From Thermodesulfitimonas autotrophica (lineage in GTDB: Bacteria > Bacillota > Desulfotomaculia > Desulfotomaculales > Ammonificaceae), in assembly GCF_003815015.1 (NCBI RefSeq), contig NZ_RKRE01000002.1, positions 186,001 to 250,000 of the forward strand: a stretch of DNA of 64,000 nucleotides, read 5' to 3'. The translations under genes and the position numbers were made by a program. The notes below the pieces were generated by a model. The model did not search any database, was not told the DNA's origin, and saw only the letters and a program-made list of their open reading frames with translations. Below, one piece after another: positions 7,458-15,862 of this stretch; position 1 is the stretch's first letter; each line of letters begins with the position of its first letter.

Positions 7458-10113
7458 CGATCCTTTCCACTCTCACCTTAACCATTTTAGTAAAGGGCGT
7501 TTTTCGCTCCGGGTCGAACTCCAGAAGGAATAATCGCCCTACGGTATCCTGCACCGGCGAAAACGGGGCGAAAAGCACTCCTTCCGGCAGCGTAGCGCTG
7601 ATTTTAGCAGTTGCCACCGCCTCGCCCGCAGCAGCGACAAGCCGCACCTCCTCTCCGCCGTGGAGGCCAAGCCGCGCCGCGTCGGTTTCCCCGATGAAAA
7701 CAGCCGCTTCCCGGTAAAACTTTCTGAGCCGCCTCGCCCGTGCGCTGCGCGCGCCGGTGCCAAAATGGAAGAGGGTGCTGCCTACGAGAAGGGTGAAGGG
7801 ATAGGCCGGATCGTTATCCGGTAGTTGCGGCTCCTGCACCGGCCCAAAATGCGGTGTCACTTCCGGCTGTTTCCGGTAAACCGGTGCCGGTGCGCCTTCC
7901 CCTGTCGCCGCCACCTCGCCAACCGCTTCCGCTTCCGCAAAGCCAAGCCCTCTGTAAGCCGGCACGAGCTGCGCTATCTCTTCCCTGACCCCCCGCAAAT
8001 CCTTATAAGGCAGCGGGCAACCCATCGCCGCGGCCAGGCGCAGGATAATCTCCCAGTCGGGGAGGCTCTCTCCCGGCGGCGCAACCGCCTGCCGCAACCA
8101 GTTAACCCGCCCGTCGAAGCTCGTGAAGGTTCCTTCCTTCTCCGCAAAGGCGGCCGCCGGCAGCACCACCTTCGCCAACTTAGCCGTTTCGGTGAGAAAG
8201 AGGTCCTGAACCACCAGAAAATCAAGACATCCGAGCGCTTCGCGGATGAACGCCGCGTCGGGGAAGCCGCCCAGCAGGTTTTCGCCAACGATGTACATTC
8301 CTTTGATTTGGCCTTCCTTTGCCCCCCGCAGCATCTCAACCACGGTGCGTCCCGGAGTGGCGGGCAGGCGACCCCAGTAATCCCGGAAGCTCCGCCGCAC
8401 CTGCTGGTCGGCCACCGGGAGGAAGCCGGGCAAGAAATCGGGAAGGGTTCCCATATCGCAGGCACCCCGCGCGTTAGCGTCGCGCTGCAGGGCGTAAACA
8501 GCAGCCCGGCCGCCCGCAAGCTGCGCCAGGTTACCAAGCGCCCGCACGGCCTCGGTCCCTCCAACCTGCTGGTTAAGCCCGTTGCCGTAAAGGATTACCG
8601 GATGCTGGGCCCTGGCATATAGCTCCGCCGCTTGGCGGATTACCGTCGCCGAAACACCCGTGACCTCTTCCACCCGGCGCAAATCAAGGGCGGCAAGGAA
8701 GTCTTTGAACGCAGCGAAGCCCGTACCCGTCTTTTCAACCGCTTCCAAATCCACGAGGCCCTCTTCGATCAGCACCTTGGCGAGAGCGCTTAGCAACGCG
8801 GCATCGGTTCCGGGCCGGGGCCGCAGCCAGCACTCCGCAAAGAAGACGAGCCGCGTCTCCCGGGGATCAACCACGATAAGCTTGGCCTCCCGGCACCGCA
8901 CGGCCCTTTTCACCGCGTAGCCGGCAAGAGGCGCGGACGTTGTGGGATCAGCGCCCACTACCAGAATGAGATCCGCTTCCTCAATATGCCGGAGCGCACC
9001 GGTGGGGGCAGCAAGACCGTAGGCTTCCGGCGCCCCCCCATAAAGGCGGCTGCCGTTATCGATATTGTTGGTGCCAAGAACAGTACGCGCAAAGCGCTGC
9101 AGCAGGTAGTTTTCCTCGTTGGTGCACCTGGCCGAGCCGTAAACGGCGAGGCTGTCGCTGCCGTATCTTTCCTTTATCCCCCCAAACGCCGCCGCAACAA
9201 CCGCAATCGCCCTCTCCCAGGAAACAGGCTCAAACGAGCCGTTTACGTTGACCAAGGGCTTAGTCAGCCGTTCCGGACTGTGGACAAAATCGTAACCGAA
9301 GCTTCCCCGGACACAGAGCGTCCCTCTGGTAACCGGGTCGTCCCGGTCGGGCACGGCACGGACCAGCCGCCCGTCCTTTACCTCTAAATAGAGGCTGCAC
9401 CCGCAACCGCAGTAAGGGCAAGTGGTCCGGACGGTGGTAGCCACGCTCCCCCTGTAATCCGGCTCCGCTTCGACCAGCGCTCCGGTCGGGCACAGCGCAA
9501 CGCAGGTCCCGCAGAAGGTGCATTCCGACGCCTCGAGCGGCCCTTCGCCGAAAGTTGCCGGTTTCGCCGCAAACCCGCGCCGGAAGTAGTCGATCGCTCC
9601 TTCCACAACCAACTCCTGACACGCCCGGATACACTTGGCGCAAAGGATACATTTACTCAGGTCCCTCTTAATAAAAGGGTTCGCATCCTTTAAAAGGGCA
9701 GTTTGCGGAATCCGCTGCAGGCCGATTAAGTCCACCCCTAACTCCGCCGCAATCTGCCGCAGCTGACACCGATTCCCTTTGTCGCAAACCAGGCAGGCAT
9801 CGGGATGGCTCGCTAACATCAGTTCGATAATGGTCCGGCGCCGCTCGATCACCCGGGGCGAATGGGTGCTGATCGCCATGCCCGGGGTGATAAAGGTAGT
9901 GCAGGCCGTCATGAGGGCCCCCGTCTGCTCATTTTCCACAATGCAGATGCGACAGGCGCCAATGGAAGGGCAGGCTGCCCCCGGCGCGGTAAGGTGGCGT
10001 TCGTAACAAAGCGTCGGGATACGGATACCTTCCTGCTCGGCAAGTTCGAGAATGGTCATCCCCGGCCGGCCCTGTACTTCGCGTCCGTTGAGGGTAACGG
10101 TTATCGACTGCAA
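7438..10113 (-). CDS. FdhA/NuoG-like molybdopterin-family Fe-S subunit lacking the catalytic Sec/Cys
   Basis: An 891-residue protein. Its N-terminal part is NuoG-like: a 2Fe-2S domain (Cys36, 54, 57, 71), a His-Cys3 cluster (H103, C107, C110, C116), two 4Fe-4S sites (C155-C165 and C198-C208) and the FDH-type 4Fe-4S site (C232, C235, C239, C267). The rest is a molybdopterin oxidoreductase domain. In formate dehydrogenases the substrate loop reads TNNVD-x-x-AR-(V/L)-(Sec/Cys)-H; here it is TNNIDNGSRLYGG, so the metal ligand is Tyr358 and the following His is Gly. Formate oxidation is therefore unlikely, and an electron-transfer or structural role is more plausible. The start is TTG at 10113 after AAAAGGGG. 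It is the first gene of the operon leading to metVF. Confidence 0.88.
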   Translation of the reverse strand: MQSITVTLNGREVQGRPGMTILELAEQEGIRIPTLCYERHLTAPGAACPSIGACRICIVENEQTGALMTACTTFITPGMAISTHSPRVIERRRTIIELMLASHPDACLVCDKGNRCQLRQIAAELGVDLIGLQRIPQTALLKDANPFIKRDLSKCILCAKCIRACQELVVEGAIDYFRRGFAAKPATFGEGPLEASECTFCGTCVALCPTGALVEAEPDYRGSVATTVRTTCPYCGCGCSLYLEVKDGRLVRAVPDRDDPVTRGTLCVRGSFGYDFVHSPERLTKPLVNVNGSFEPVSWERAIAVVAAAFGGIKERYGSDSLAVYGSARCTNEENYLLQRFARTVLGTNNIDNGSRLYGGAPEAYGLAAPTGALRHIEEADLILVVGADPTTSAPLAGYAVKRAVRCREAKLIVVDPRETRLVFFAECWLRPRPGTDAALLSALAKVLIEEGLVDLEAVEKTGTGFAAFKDFLAALDLRRVEEVTGVSATVIRQAAELYARAQHPVILYGNGLNQQVGGTEAVRALGNLAQLAGGRAAVYALQRDANARGACDMGTLPDFLPGFLPVADQQVRRSFRDYWGRLPATPGRTVVEMLRGAKEGQIKGMYIVGENLLGGFPDAAFIREALGCLDFLVVQDLFLTETAKLAKVVLPAAAFAEKEGTFTSFDGRVNWLRQAVAPPGESLPDWEIILRLAAAMGCPLPYKDLRGVREEIAQLVPAYRGLGFAEAEAVGEVAATGEGAPAPVYRKQPEVTPHFGPVQEPQLPDNDPAYPFTLLVGSTLFHFGTGARSARARRLRKFYREAAVFIGETDAARLGLHGGEEVRLVAAAGEAVATAKISATLPEGVLFAPFSPVQDTVGRLFLLEFDPERKTPFTKMVKVRVERIGGDERS

Positions 10114-10168
10114 CTCCGGATTCCCCTTTTACGGTTTCCTAAAAATTTGCAGTGCCCAGGTGTAACGT

Positions 10169-10197
10169 AATTTACCACCCGGCATTTTAAGGGTCAA
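10169..10197 (-). promoter_or_regulatory. promoter of the NuoG-like-nuoE-nuoF-metV-metF operon
   Basis: On the minus strand TTGACC (10197-10192), a 17-nt spacer and TAAATT (10174-10169) lie about 55 nt upstream of the TTG start. Confidence 0.5.
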
Positions 10198-10351
10198 TAT
10201 TTTCCGGCCGAATGGAAGGTAAGAGGGATGGAGTGTCGTATACAAAGGTTTAAACGTCGTGTTGTTTAAGGATTGCCACTACGAGGAGAGAATAGTTAAA
10301 AATCGCCTTAAGAAGCAAGGCGCATAAAGAAAGGGCGGGAGTGCAAAAACC

Positions 10352-11254
10352 GTGCGGATCAGCAAAATCTACGCTGCGTACAAGCCCGTGATCTCTTTTG
10401 AAATCTTCCCCCCGCGGACCGAAGACCGGGCGGATATCGTCTCGCGGCTCGCAGCCGACTTTCGGAAATTGGGGCCGGCGTTTATCAGCGTCACTTACGG
10501 GGCAGGCGGCACCACCCGCGATACAACGGTTGAAATCGCCTCCCTCCTCAGCGGCTTCGGCTTCACCGTGATGTCCCACCTGACCGGTGTAGGGCACACC
10601 GTAAAGGAGGTCGACGAAGTCTTAGCCCGGCTGCACGCTGCCGGCGTTGAAAACATCCTCGCCCTTCGGGGCGACCCGCCACGGGAAACAGCAAACGTCT
10701 ACACCGCCGGCGATTTCGCCTACGCGGTGGACCTTATCCGCCACCTCCGCAGCAAAGGCGTTTTCGGTATCGCCGCCGCCGCCTACCCGGAAGGACATAT
10801 CGAATCGCCCCGGATCGATCTCGACTGGCGCCACCTGAAGGAAAAGGTGGACGCGGGGGCGGAATTCCTGGTTACCCAGCTCTTTTTCGATAACCGCGTT
10901 TTCTATCATTTCTTAGAGAGCATCCGCCGGATGGGCATCTTCTGCCCCGTTACCGCCGGCATCCTGCCGGTTCTCAATGCGGGGCTGCTAAAACGCATCG
11001 TCAGCCTCTGCGGTGCCTCCGTCCCGGCGAAGGTGCTCGGCCTGCTTGACCGGTACGCGGACGACCCGGTAAGCCTGGAGAAAGCCGGCATCGAATACGC
11101 TACGGCCCAGGTCGCAGACCTCATCGCTAATGACGTGGACGGGGTGCACCTTTATACCCTGAACAGGCCCGAGTGGGTCACGCAACTCTTAAACAACATC
11201 GGCTACAAGCGCCGCGAGTATCTCCCGGCGTCGCAGGCGGGCCTAGCGCGGTAA
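10352..11254 (+). CDS. metF: methylenetetrahydrofolate reductase, stand-alone MetF type
   Basis: A 300-residue FAD-dependent TIM barrel that reduces 5,10-methylene-THF. It has the classical MetF blocks: SFEIFPPRT at the N-terminus, FISVTYGAGGT, SHLTGVGHT, NILALRGDPP, YPEGHIES and AEFLVTQLFFDN. These match the E. coli-type MetF, which needs no MetV partner, and the usual role is supplying methyl-THF for methionine synthesis. The start is GTG at 10352 after GGGCGGGAG. It is divergent from the metVF operon across ~240 bp, so the window carries two distinct MTHFRs. No methionine synthase is seen nearby. Confidence 0.93.
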   Translation: MRISKIYAAYKPVISFEIFPPRTEDRADIVSRLAADFRKLGPAFISVTYGAGGTTRDTTVEIASLLSGFGFTVMSHLTGVGHTVKEVDEVLARLHAAGVENILALRGDPPRETANVYTAGDFAYAVDLIRHLRSKGVFGIAAAAYPEGHIESPRIDLDWRHLKEKVDAGAEFLVTQLFFDNRVFYHFLESIRRMGIFCPVTAGILPVLNAGLLKRIVSLCGASVPAKVLGLLDRYADDPVSLEKAGIEYATAQVADLIANDVDGVHLYTLNRPEWVTQLLNNIGYKRREYLPASQAGLAR

Positions 11255-11465
11255 GATTGAGCCCTGCAACCGCCAGGGCCTTCGTCCCGGACAAGCGGCC
11301 CGCCCCGCCAACAGTCCGCTCCTGACCGCACCCCAGGCCAAATCAGCGGTACCGGAGTTCCTCTAAGCGGATGGCTCTTTCCCCTGCGCCTGCAAGTTAC
11401 CGGCCGATAGCAGCCCGCCCGGCGGCCCTCACCATTACCGCACCGGTCCGCTCGGCCCGAAAGAC
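11255..11465. other. intergenic, no gene recognised
   Basis: The segment between metF and the ncRNA promoter is GC-rich. I see no convincing ORF, terminator or repeat in it. Confidence 0.5.
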
Positions 11466-11495
11466 TTGACACCGCCCGATGGAAACCGATACAAT
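11466..11495 (+). promoter_or_regulatory. strong sigma-A promoter of the ncRNA candidate
   Basis: TTGACA (11466-11471), an 18-nt spacer and TACAAT (11490-11495). No ribosome binding site or ORF follows before the terminator at 11705. Confidence 0.7.
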
Positions 11496-11501
11496 ACAAT
11501 A

Positions 11502-11731
11502 AACCTGGGAGAAAATAGAACGCGTGTACCGCTTGAAAGGCAGTTTAAACAGGCTGTAGCGGCTCTGCCGTGATGGCTGTTAAGATAGACGCTTTCCGGA
11601 AAAGTTCCTCTGTTAAGGGGTGGATTCTTCCTTATAATCAATAATAGCGCCTTCGCCCTAGAGTGAGCCGCGAGTCCCCGCAAGAGGTGCACGCTTCTTT
11701 TTCTGCCGAGGTTAGACTCGGCTTTTTATTT
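11502..11731 (+). ncRNA. candidate 6S-like small RNA
   Basis: A ~230-nt unit runs from a near-consensus promoter to a rho-independent terminator with no ORF. The ends are complementary: 11518-11535 pairs with 11681-11697 (GCGTG/CACGC, ACC/GGT, CTTG/CAAG blocks). Inside, CGGCTC near 11571 pairs with GAGCCG near 11665, leaving a large asymmetric central bubble, and a further irregular hairpin (CCTC/GGGG) closes the apex. A long rod with a central bubble and a size near 200 nt is the 6S RNA architecture, which binds housekeeping RNA polymerase. The identification rests on fold and size only. The alternative is a long untranslated leader of rny with an attenuator. Confidence 0.45.
11705..11731 (+). 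terminator. rho-independent terminator before rny
   Basis: GCCGAG (11705-11710), loop GTTAGA, CTCGGC (11717-11722), then TTTTTATTTATT. Confidence 0.8.
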
Positions 11732-11753
11732 ATTAATAACGGGGGTGAAGTCT

Positions 11754-13292
11754 TTGCCGGATGCGGTGTGGGTCATATTTGCGGCCGGGACCGCTATCGC
11801 CTTCGCTGGCGGTTATTTCGTCCGTCGCTACGTCTCTGAGGCCAAGGTTACCGCGGCGGAAGAGCGCGCCCGCCAGATCTTAGAAGCGGCAGCCAAAGAG
11901 GCAGAGAGCAAGAAGCGGGAAGCGGTCCTGGAAGCCAAAGAAGAAATCCTTAAACTGAAAAACGAAACGGAACGGGAAAACCGGGAGCGGCGTCAGGAAC
12001 TCCAGCGGCTGGAAAAACGCCTCGTCCAAAAGACAGAGGCACTCGAGGCGAAATTCGAGGCGGTTCAAAAGCGGGAGGAAAGGCTAAGCCAAAAGGAAGC
12101 CGAAATCACCAGTCTCAAAAACGAACTAGAAAAGCTTCACGCAGCGCAGGTTGCCGAACTCGAGCGGATTTCGGGTCTGACAACCGAGGAGGCCCGGCAA
12201 CTGCTTCTGGCGGAGGTGGAAAAGGAGGCCCAGCAAGAAGCGGCCCGCATCATCCGGGAGGTCGAAGCGAAAGCCAAGGAGGAAGGAGAGCGCCGCGCGA
12301 AAGAGATCATCGCCTTGGCAATCCAGCGCACTGCCGTGGATCAGGTAAACGAAACAACAGTATCCGTCATCCCCCTGCCCAGCGACGAGATGAAGGGGCG
12401 GATCATCGGCCGTGAGGGGCGTAACATCAGGGCCTTCGAAAACCTTACCGGCGTGGACCTGATCATTGACGATACACCGGAGGCCGTGATCCTTTCGAGT
12501 TTCGACCCGGTAAGGCGGGAAATTGCCCGTATCGCCCTCGAAAGGCTGATCGCTGACGGGCGCATCCATCCCTCCCGGATCGAAGAAATGGTTGAAAAAG
12601 CACAGAAGGAAGTGGAACGCCAGATATGGGAAGCCGGTGAGCAGGCCGCCTTTGAGGCGGGAATTCCGGGGCTCCACGAAGAACTTATCAGGCTTCTCGG
12701 ACGCCTGAAATTCCGGACCAGCTACGGTCAAAACGTCCTCCGCCACTCGCTCGAGGTCACCTACTTAGCCGGCTTTATGGCGGCAGAACTCGGCGCCAAC
12801 GTCCAGCTTGCCAAGCGGGCTGGTTTGCTCCACGACATCGGCAAAGCGGTGGACCGGGAAATGGAAGGTCCCCACGTCGCGATCGGCGTGGAACTGGCAC
12901 GGAAGTACGGTGAGGATCCCGAGGTTCTCCACGCCATTGCCGCCCACCACGGGGACGAGGAACCGCAAACCCTCGAAGCGATGATTGTTCAGGCCGCCGA
13001 TGCCATTTCGGCCGCCCGCCCCGGCGCACGCCGGGAGACGCTGGAGGCTTACATCAAGCGCCTCACCAAGCTTGAGGAGATCGCCAACTCCTTCCCGGGC
13101 GTAGAGAAGGCCTACGCCGTGCAGGCCGGGCGCGAGATCCGGGTGGCGGTGAAGCCGGAGCGGGTCGACGATGCAGCGATGGTTCGGCTGGCCCGGGACG
13201 TCGCGAAAAAGATCGAAGGCGAGCTTGAGTACCCGGGTCAGGTCAAGGTAGTTATAATTCGCGAGACGAGAGCGGTAGACTATGCAAAATAA
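11754..13292 (+). CDS. rny: ribonuclease Y
   Basis: A 512-residue membrane-anchored endoribonuclease that starts mRNA decay. Order of features: an N-terminal transmembrane helix ([19 protein letters not shown]), a long charged coiled coil (~residues 25-200), a KH domain with [12 protein letters not shown], and an HD domain with HDIGK and AAHHGDEEP. The length fits the family (~510-520). I prefer TTG at 11754, because GGGGGTG lies just upstream; a GTG at 11745 is in frame but overlaps that ribosome binding site. The stop overlaps ymdB by 11 nt, the usual rny-ymdB arrangement. The terminator directly upstream means it needs its own promoter or readthrough. Confidence 0.95.
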   Translation: MPDAVWVIFAAGTAIAFAGGYFVRRYVSEAKVTAAEERARQILEAAAKEAESKKREAVLEAKEEILKLKNETERENRERRQELQRLEKRLVQKTEALEAKFEAVQKREERLSQKEAEITSLKNELEKLHAAQVAELERISGLTTEEARQLLLAEVEKEAQQEAARIIREVEAKAKEEGERRAKEIIALAIQRTAVDQVNETTVSVIPLPSDEMKGRIIGREGRNIRAFENLTGVDLIIDDTPEAVILSSFDPVRREIARIALERLIADGRIHPSRIEEMVEKAQKEVERQIWEAGEQAAFEAGIPGLHEELIRLLGRLKFRTSYGQNVLRHSLEVTYLAGFMAAELGANVQLAKRAGLLHDIGKAVDREMEGPHVAIGVELARKYGEDPEVLHAIAAHHGDEEPQTLEAMIVQAADAISAARPGARRETLEAYIKRLTKLEEIANSFPGVEKAYAVQAGREIRVAVKPERVDDAAMVRLARDVAKKIEGELEYPGQVKVVIIRETRAVDYAK

Positions 13293-14088
13293 GCCACCGG
13301 TACCGGAAATGAAAGTCCTGATGATCGGCGATGTGGTCGGCCGTCCCGGGCGGCGGGCGGTAAAAGAGTTCCTGCCCGCCCTCCGCGAGGCCCGGCAAAT
13401 CGACCTCGTGATCGCCAACGCCGAAAACCTGGCCGGCGGCAACGGTATCACGCGCGAGACAGCCGACGAGATTTTCAGCTACGGGGTGGATTTCCTCACG
13501 GGCGGAAACCACATCTGGGATAAAAAAGAAAGCTACAGCTACATTGACGAGGAAACGCGGCTTGTTCGTCCCGCCAACTATCCTCCCGGCGCGCCCGGCG
13601 CAGGCTACCGGGTATTTACGGTCGGCAACCATAAAGTCGGGCTGGTCAACCTTTGCGGCCGGGCCTTTATGCCCGATCTCGACTGCCCCTTCCGGAAGGC
13701 TGAGGAGATTACCGCCGCTCTGGCAGCGGCGACACCGATAATCATCGTTGATTTTCATGCCGAAGCCACGTCGGAGAAGATTGCGCTCGGCTGGTTTCTC
13801 GACGGCAGGGTGACCGCCCTTTTCGGCACCCATACCCACGTCCAGACGGCAGACGAACGCATCCTTCCCGGCGGAACCGCCTACATTACGGACGTCGGCA
13901 TGACCGGGCCGCGGGACGGCGTCATCGGTGTACGCAAGGAGGCCATCATTTCTAAATACCTCACTCAGCTGCCGAAGCGCTTCGAGGTGGCAAGCGGCCC
14001 TTACCAGTTCAATGCCTGCTTGGTGACGCTCGACCCGGCTACCGGAAAGGCGCTATCCATCGAACGGGTTCAGGAATTCGAAAGATAA
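13282..14088 (+). CDS. ymdB: YmdB-type metallophosphoesterase (TIGR00282)
   Basis: A 268-residue metallophosphoesterase; the Bacillus YmdB hydrolyses 2',3'-cyclic nucleotides and affects biofilm and motility choices. Metal-site motifs are visible: [40 protein letters not shown] and [10 protein letters not shown]. The start ATG at 13282 overlaps the rny stop, so coupling is likely; an alternative ATG is at 13309 (MKVLMIG). Length is family-typical. Confidence 0.93.
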   Translation: MQNKPPVPEMKVLMIGDVVGRPGRRAVKEFLPALREARQIDLVIANAENLAGGNGITRETADEIFSYGVDFLTGGNHIWDKKESYSYIDEETRLVRPANYPPGAPGAGYRVFTVGNHKVGLVNLCGRAFMPDLDCPFRKAEEITAALAAATPIIIVDFHAEATSEKIALGWFLDGRVTALFGTHTHVQTADERILPGGTAYITDVGMTGPRDGVIGVRKEAIISKYLTQLPKRFEVASGPYQFNACLVTLDPATGKALSIERVQEFER

Positions 14089-14099
14089 AAAGTCCGGAG

Positions 14100-14843
14100 A
14101 TGAAATTCTTCCAAGCCGAAGCGGTCGTCCTCAAATCCCGCCCGCACAAAGAGGCAGACCGGATCATTACTTTTTTCTCCCGCGAGTACGGTAAGCTCCG
14201 GGCGGTAAGTTACGGAAGCGCCCGGCCCACCAGCCGGAAGCGCGGTGCCGTCCAGCCTTTTTGCCGGTCGCGTTTTTACTTGGTCCGCGGGCAAGAGGTA
14301 CACCGCATCGATCAGGTAGAGCTCTTAGAGCGTTTCCCCGCCATCGAGCAGGATCTGGCGCTCTTCGGCGTCGCCGCCTACCTCGCCGAGTTGGTGGATG
14401 CCTTCACCGGCGAAGAAGCGCCCAACCCTAAGCTTTACGACATTTTTCTACGCTCCCTGCGTCTTTTAGGGAAGGCCGGGGCCGCGCTCCTCACCCGTGC
14501 CTTTGAACTCCGCCTCCTGATCCTGACGGGCTTCGGGCCCGAGCTCGGGGTCTGCACGTTGTGCCGGCAAACCCTTCCGCCCGGAGAAAGAATCGCCTTT
14601 AGCCCCCAAACCGGCGGCGTGCTCTGTCCGTCCTGCAAAGGAGAAGGTCCCACCATCGAAGTCGGTCCCGGAACACTTAAAGCCCTGCGCCACCTCGCCG
14701 CCGGCCCTTTCGAACAAGTTCTCACCGTGAAAGTGGCGCCGGTCATCGAACGGGAGCTCTACGCCATCCTCGCGGAAACGGTGGCTTTCCACCTCGGTTA
14801 CCGGCCACAGGCGCTCTCTTTTCTCGACCGGCTCGGCAGTTAA
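14100..14843 (+). CDS. recO: DNA repair protein RecO
   Basis: A 247-residue RecFOR-pathway protein that anneals ssDNA and helps load RecA. The N-terminal OB fold begins FFQAEAVVLKSRPHKEADRIIT. A C4 zinc site is seen as CTLCRQTLPPG ... GGVLCPSCKG, followed by the helical C-terminal domain. It follows ymdB after 11 nt and is followed by a terminator. Confidence 0.93.
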   Translation: MKFFQAEAVVLKSRPHKEADRIITFFSREYGKLRAVSYGSARPTSRKRGAVQPFCRSRFYLVRGQEVHRIDQVELLERFPAIEQDLALFGVAAYLAELVDAFTGEEAPNPKLYDIFLRSLRLLGKAGAALLTRAFELRLLILTGFGPELGVCTLCRQTLPPGERIAFSPQTGGVLCPSCKGEGPTIEVGPGTLKALRHLAAGPFEQVLTVKVAPVIERELYAILAETVAFHLGYRPQALSFLDRLGS

Positions 14844-14848
14844 GACAC

Positions 14849-14875
14849 CGCTGCCGGCAAAAGCAGCGTTTTTTT
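14849..14875 (+). terminator. rho-independent terminator after recO
   Basis: CGCTGC (14849-14854), loop CGGCAAAA, GCAGCG (14863-14868), then seven T. Confidence 0.9.
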
Positions 14876-14883
14876 GCAAAGGC

Positions 14884-14912
14884 TTGACTTTTAGGCCTCT
14901 CTTTGCTAAGGT
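14884..14912 (+). promoter_or_regulatory. promoter of glyQS
   Basis: TTGACT (14884-14889), a 17-nt spacer and TAAGGT (14907-14912). The leader to glyQ is only ~65 nt, too short for a classical T-box. Confidence 0.55.
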
Positions 14913-14932
14913 TTTTGCCAGACGCAGAAGTT

Positions 14933-14968
14933 GCCCGCCGCTGCACCCGAAGCGGGGGCTTTTATCTT
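14933..14968 (+). promoter_or_regulatory. possible attenuator hairpin in the glyQ leader
   Basis: GCCCGC (14933-14938) can pair imperfectly with GCGGGGGC (14952-14959), followed by TTTTATCTTT. The stem has bulges, so this is weak. Confidence 0.3.
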
Positions 14969-14983
14969 TGAGGGGGACAGGGC

Positions 14984-15862
14984 GTGAATTTTCAGGAGCT
15001 CATCTTAACGCTTGACCACTTCTGGGCAAAGCAGGGCTGTGTCATCCAGCAGCCCTACGATATTGAAAAAGGGGCGGGGACAATGAACCCGGCTACCTTC
15101 TTCCGAGTCCTCGGCCCCGAACCGTGGCGGGTCGCCTACGTTGAGCCTTCACGGCGGCCAACCGACGGCCGGTACGGGGAAAATCCCAACCGTCTCCAGC
15201 ACTACTATCAATACCAAGTGATCCTCAAACCTTCGCCCGACGACGTGATCGAGGTTTACCTCGCCAGCCTCCGCTCTTTAGGCATAGACCCGCTGCAGCA
15301 CGACATCCGCTTCGTCGAAGACAACTGGGAATCACCTACCCTCGGTGCCTGGGGACTTGGCTGGGAGGTGTGGCTTGACGGGATGGAGATAACGCAGTTC
15401 ACCTATTTCCAGCAGTGCGGCGGCTACGACCTCCACCCCGTTTCGGCAGAGATAACGTACGGGCTCGAACGCATCGCCATCTTCCTGCAAGGTGTGGAGA
15501 GCGTCTTCGACATCGTCTGGACCGACGGAATCACCTATGGCGACATCCACCACCGGGGCGAGGTGGAGCACTCCCGGTACAACTTCGAGGTCGCGGATAC
15601 CGACTTTCTCTTCGCCAGCTTTGAAGCCTTTGAAAAAGAAGCGCGGCGCGTTCTGGAGGCGCAACTCGTGCTTCCGGCTTACGATTACGTGCTGAAGTGT
15701 TCCCACACCTTCAACCTGCTCGACGCGCGGGGGGCGATCAGCGTGACCGAACGTACCGCGTTCATCCACCGGATCCGCGCCCTGGCCAGGGCCTGCGCGC
15801 GAGCCTACCTTACCCAGCGGGAAGCCATGGGCTACCCGCTTTTAAAGAGGGGGAAATCCTGA
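14984..15862 (+). CDS. glyQ: glycyl-tRNA synthetase alpha subunit
   Basis: A 292-residue catalytic subunit of the bacterial alpha2beta2 glycyl-tRNA synthetase. Family blocks: [61 protein letters not shown], and [12 protein letters not shown]. The start is GTG at 14984 after GAGGGGGACAGGGC. The stop overlaps the glyS ATG (TGATG). Confidence 0.96.
   Translation: MNFQELILTLDHFWAKQGCVIQQPYDIEKGAGTMNPATFFRVLGPEPWRVAYVEPSRRPTDGRYGENPNRLQHYYQYQVILKPSPDDVIEVYLASLRSLGIDPLQHDIRFVEDNWESPTLGAWGLGWEVWLDGMEITQFTYFQQCGGYDLHPVSAEITYGLERIAIFLQGVESVFDIVWTDGITYGDIHHRGEVEHSRYNFEVADTDFLFASFEAFEKEARRVLEAQLVLPAYDYVLKCSHTFNLLDARGAISVTERTAFIHRIRALARACARAYLTQREAMGYPLLKRGKS

Noticed and set aside
7438-10113. Selenocysteine formate dehydrogenase
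   Set aside because: No in-frame UGA, and the active-site position is Tyr; the annotation as FDH would be misleading.
14876-14983. T-box riboswitch for glyQS
   Set aside because: The leader after the promoter is only ~65 nt; there is no specifier loop or conserved T-box sequence.
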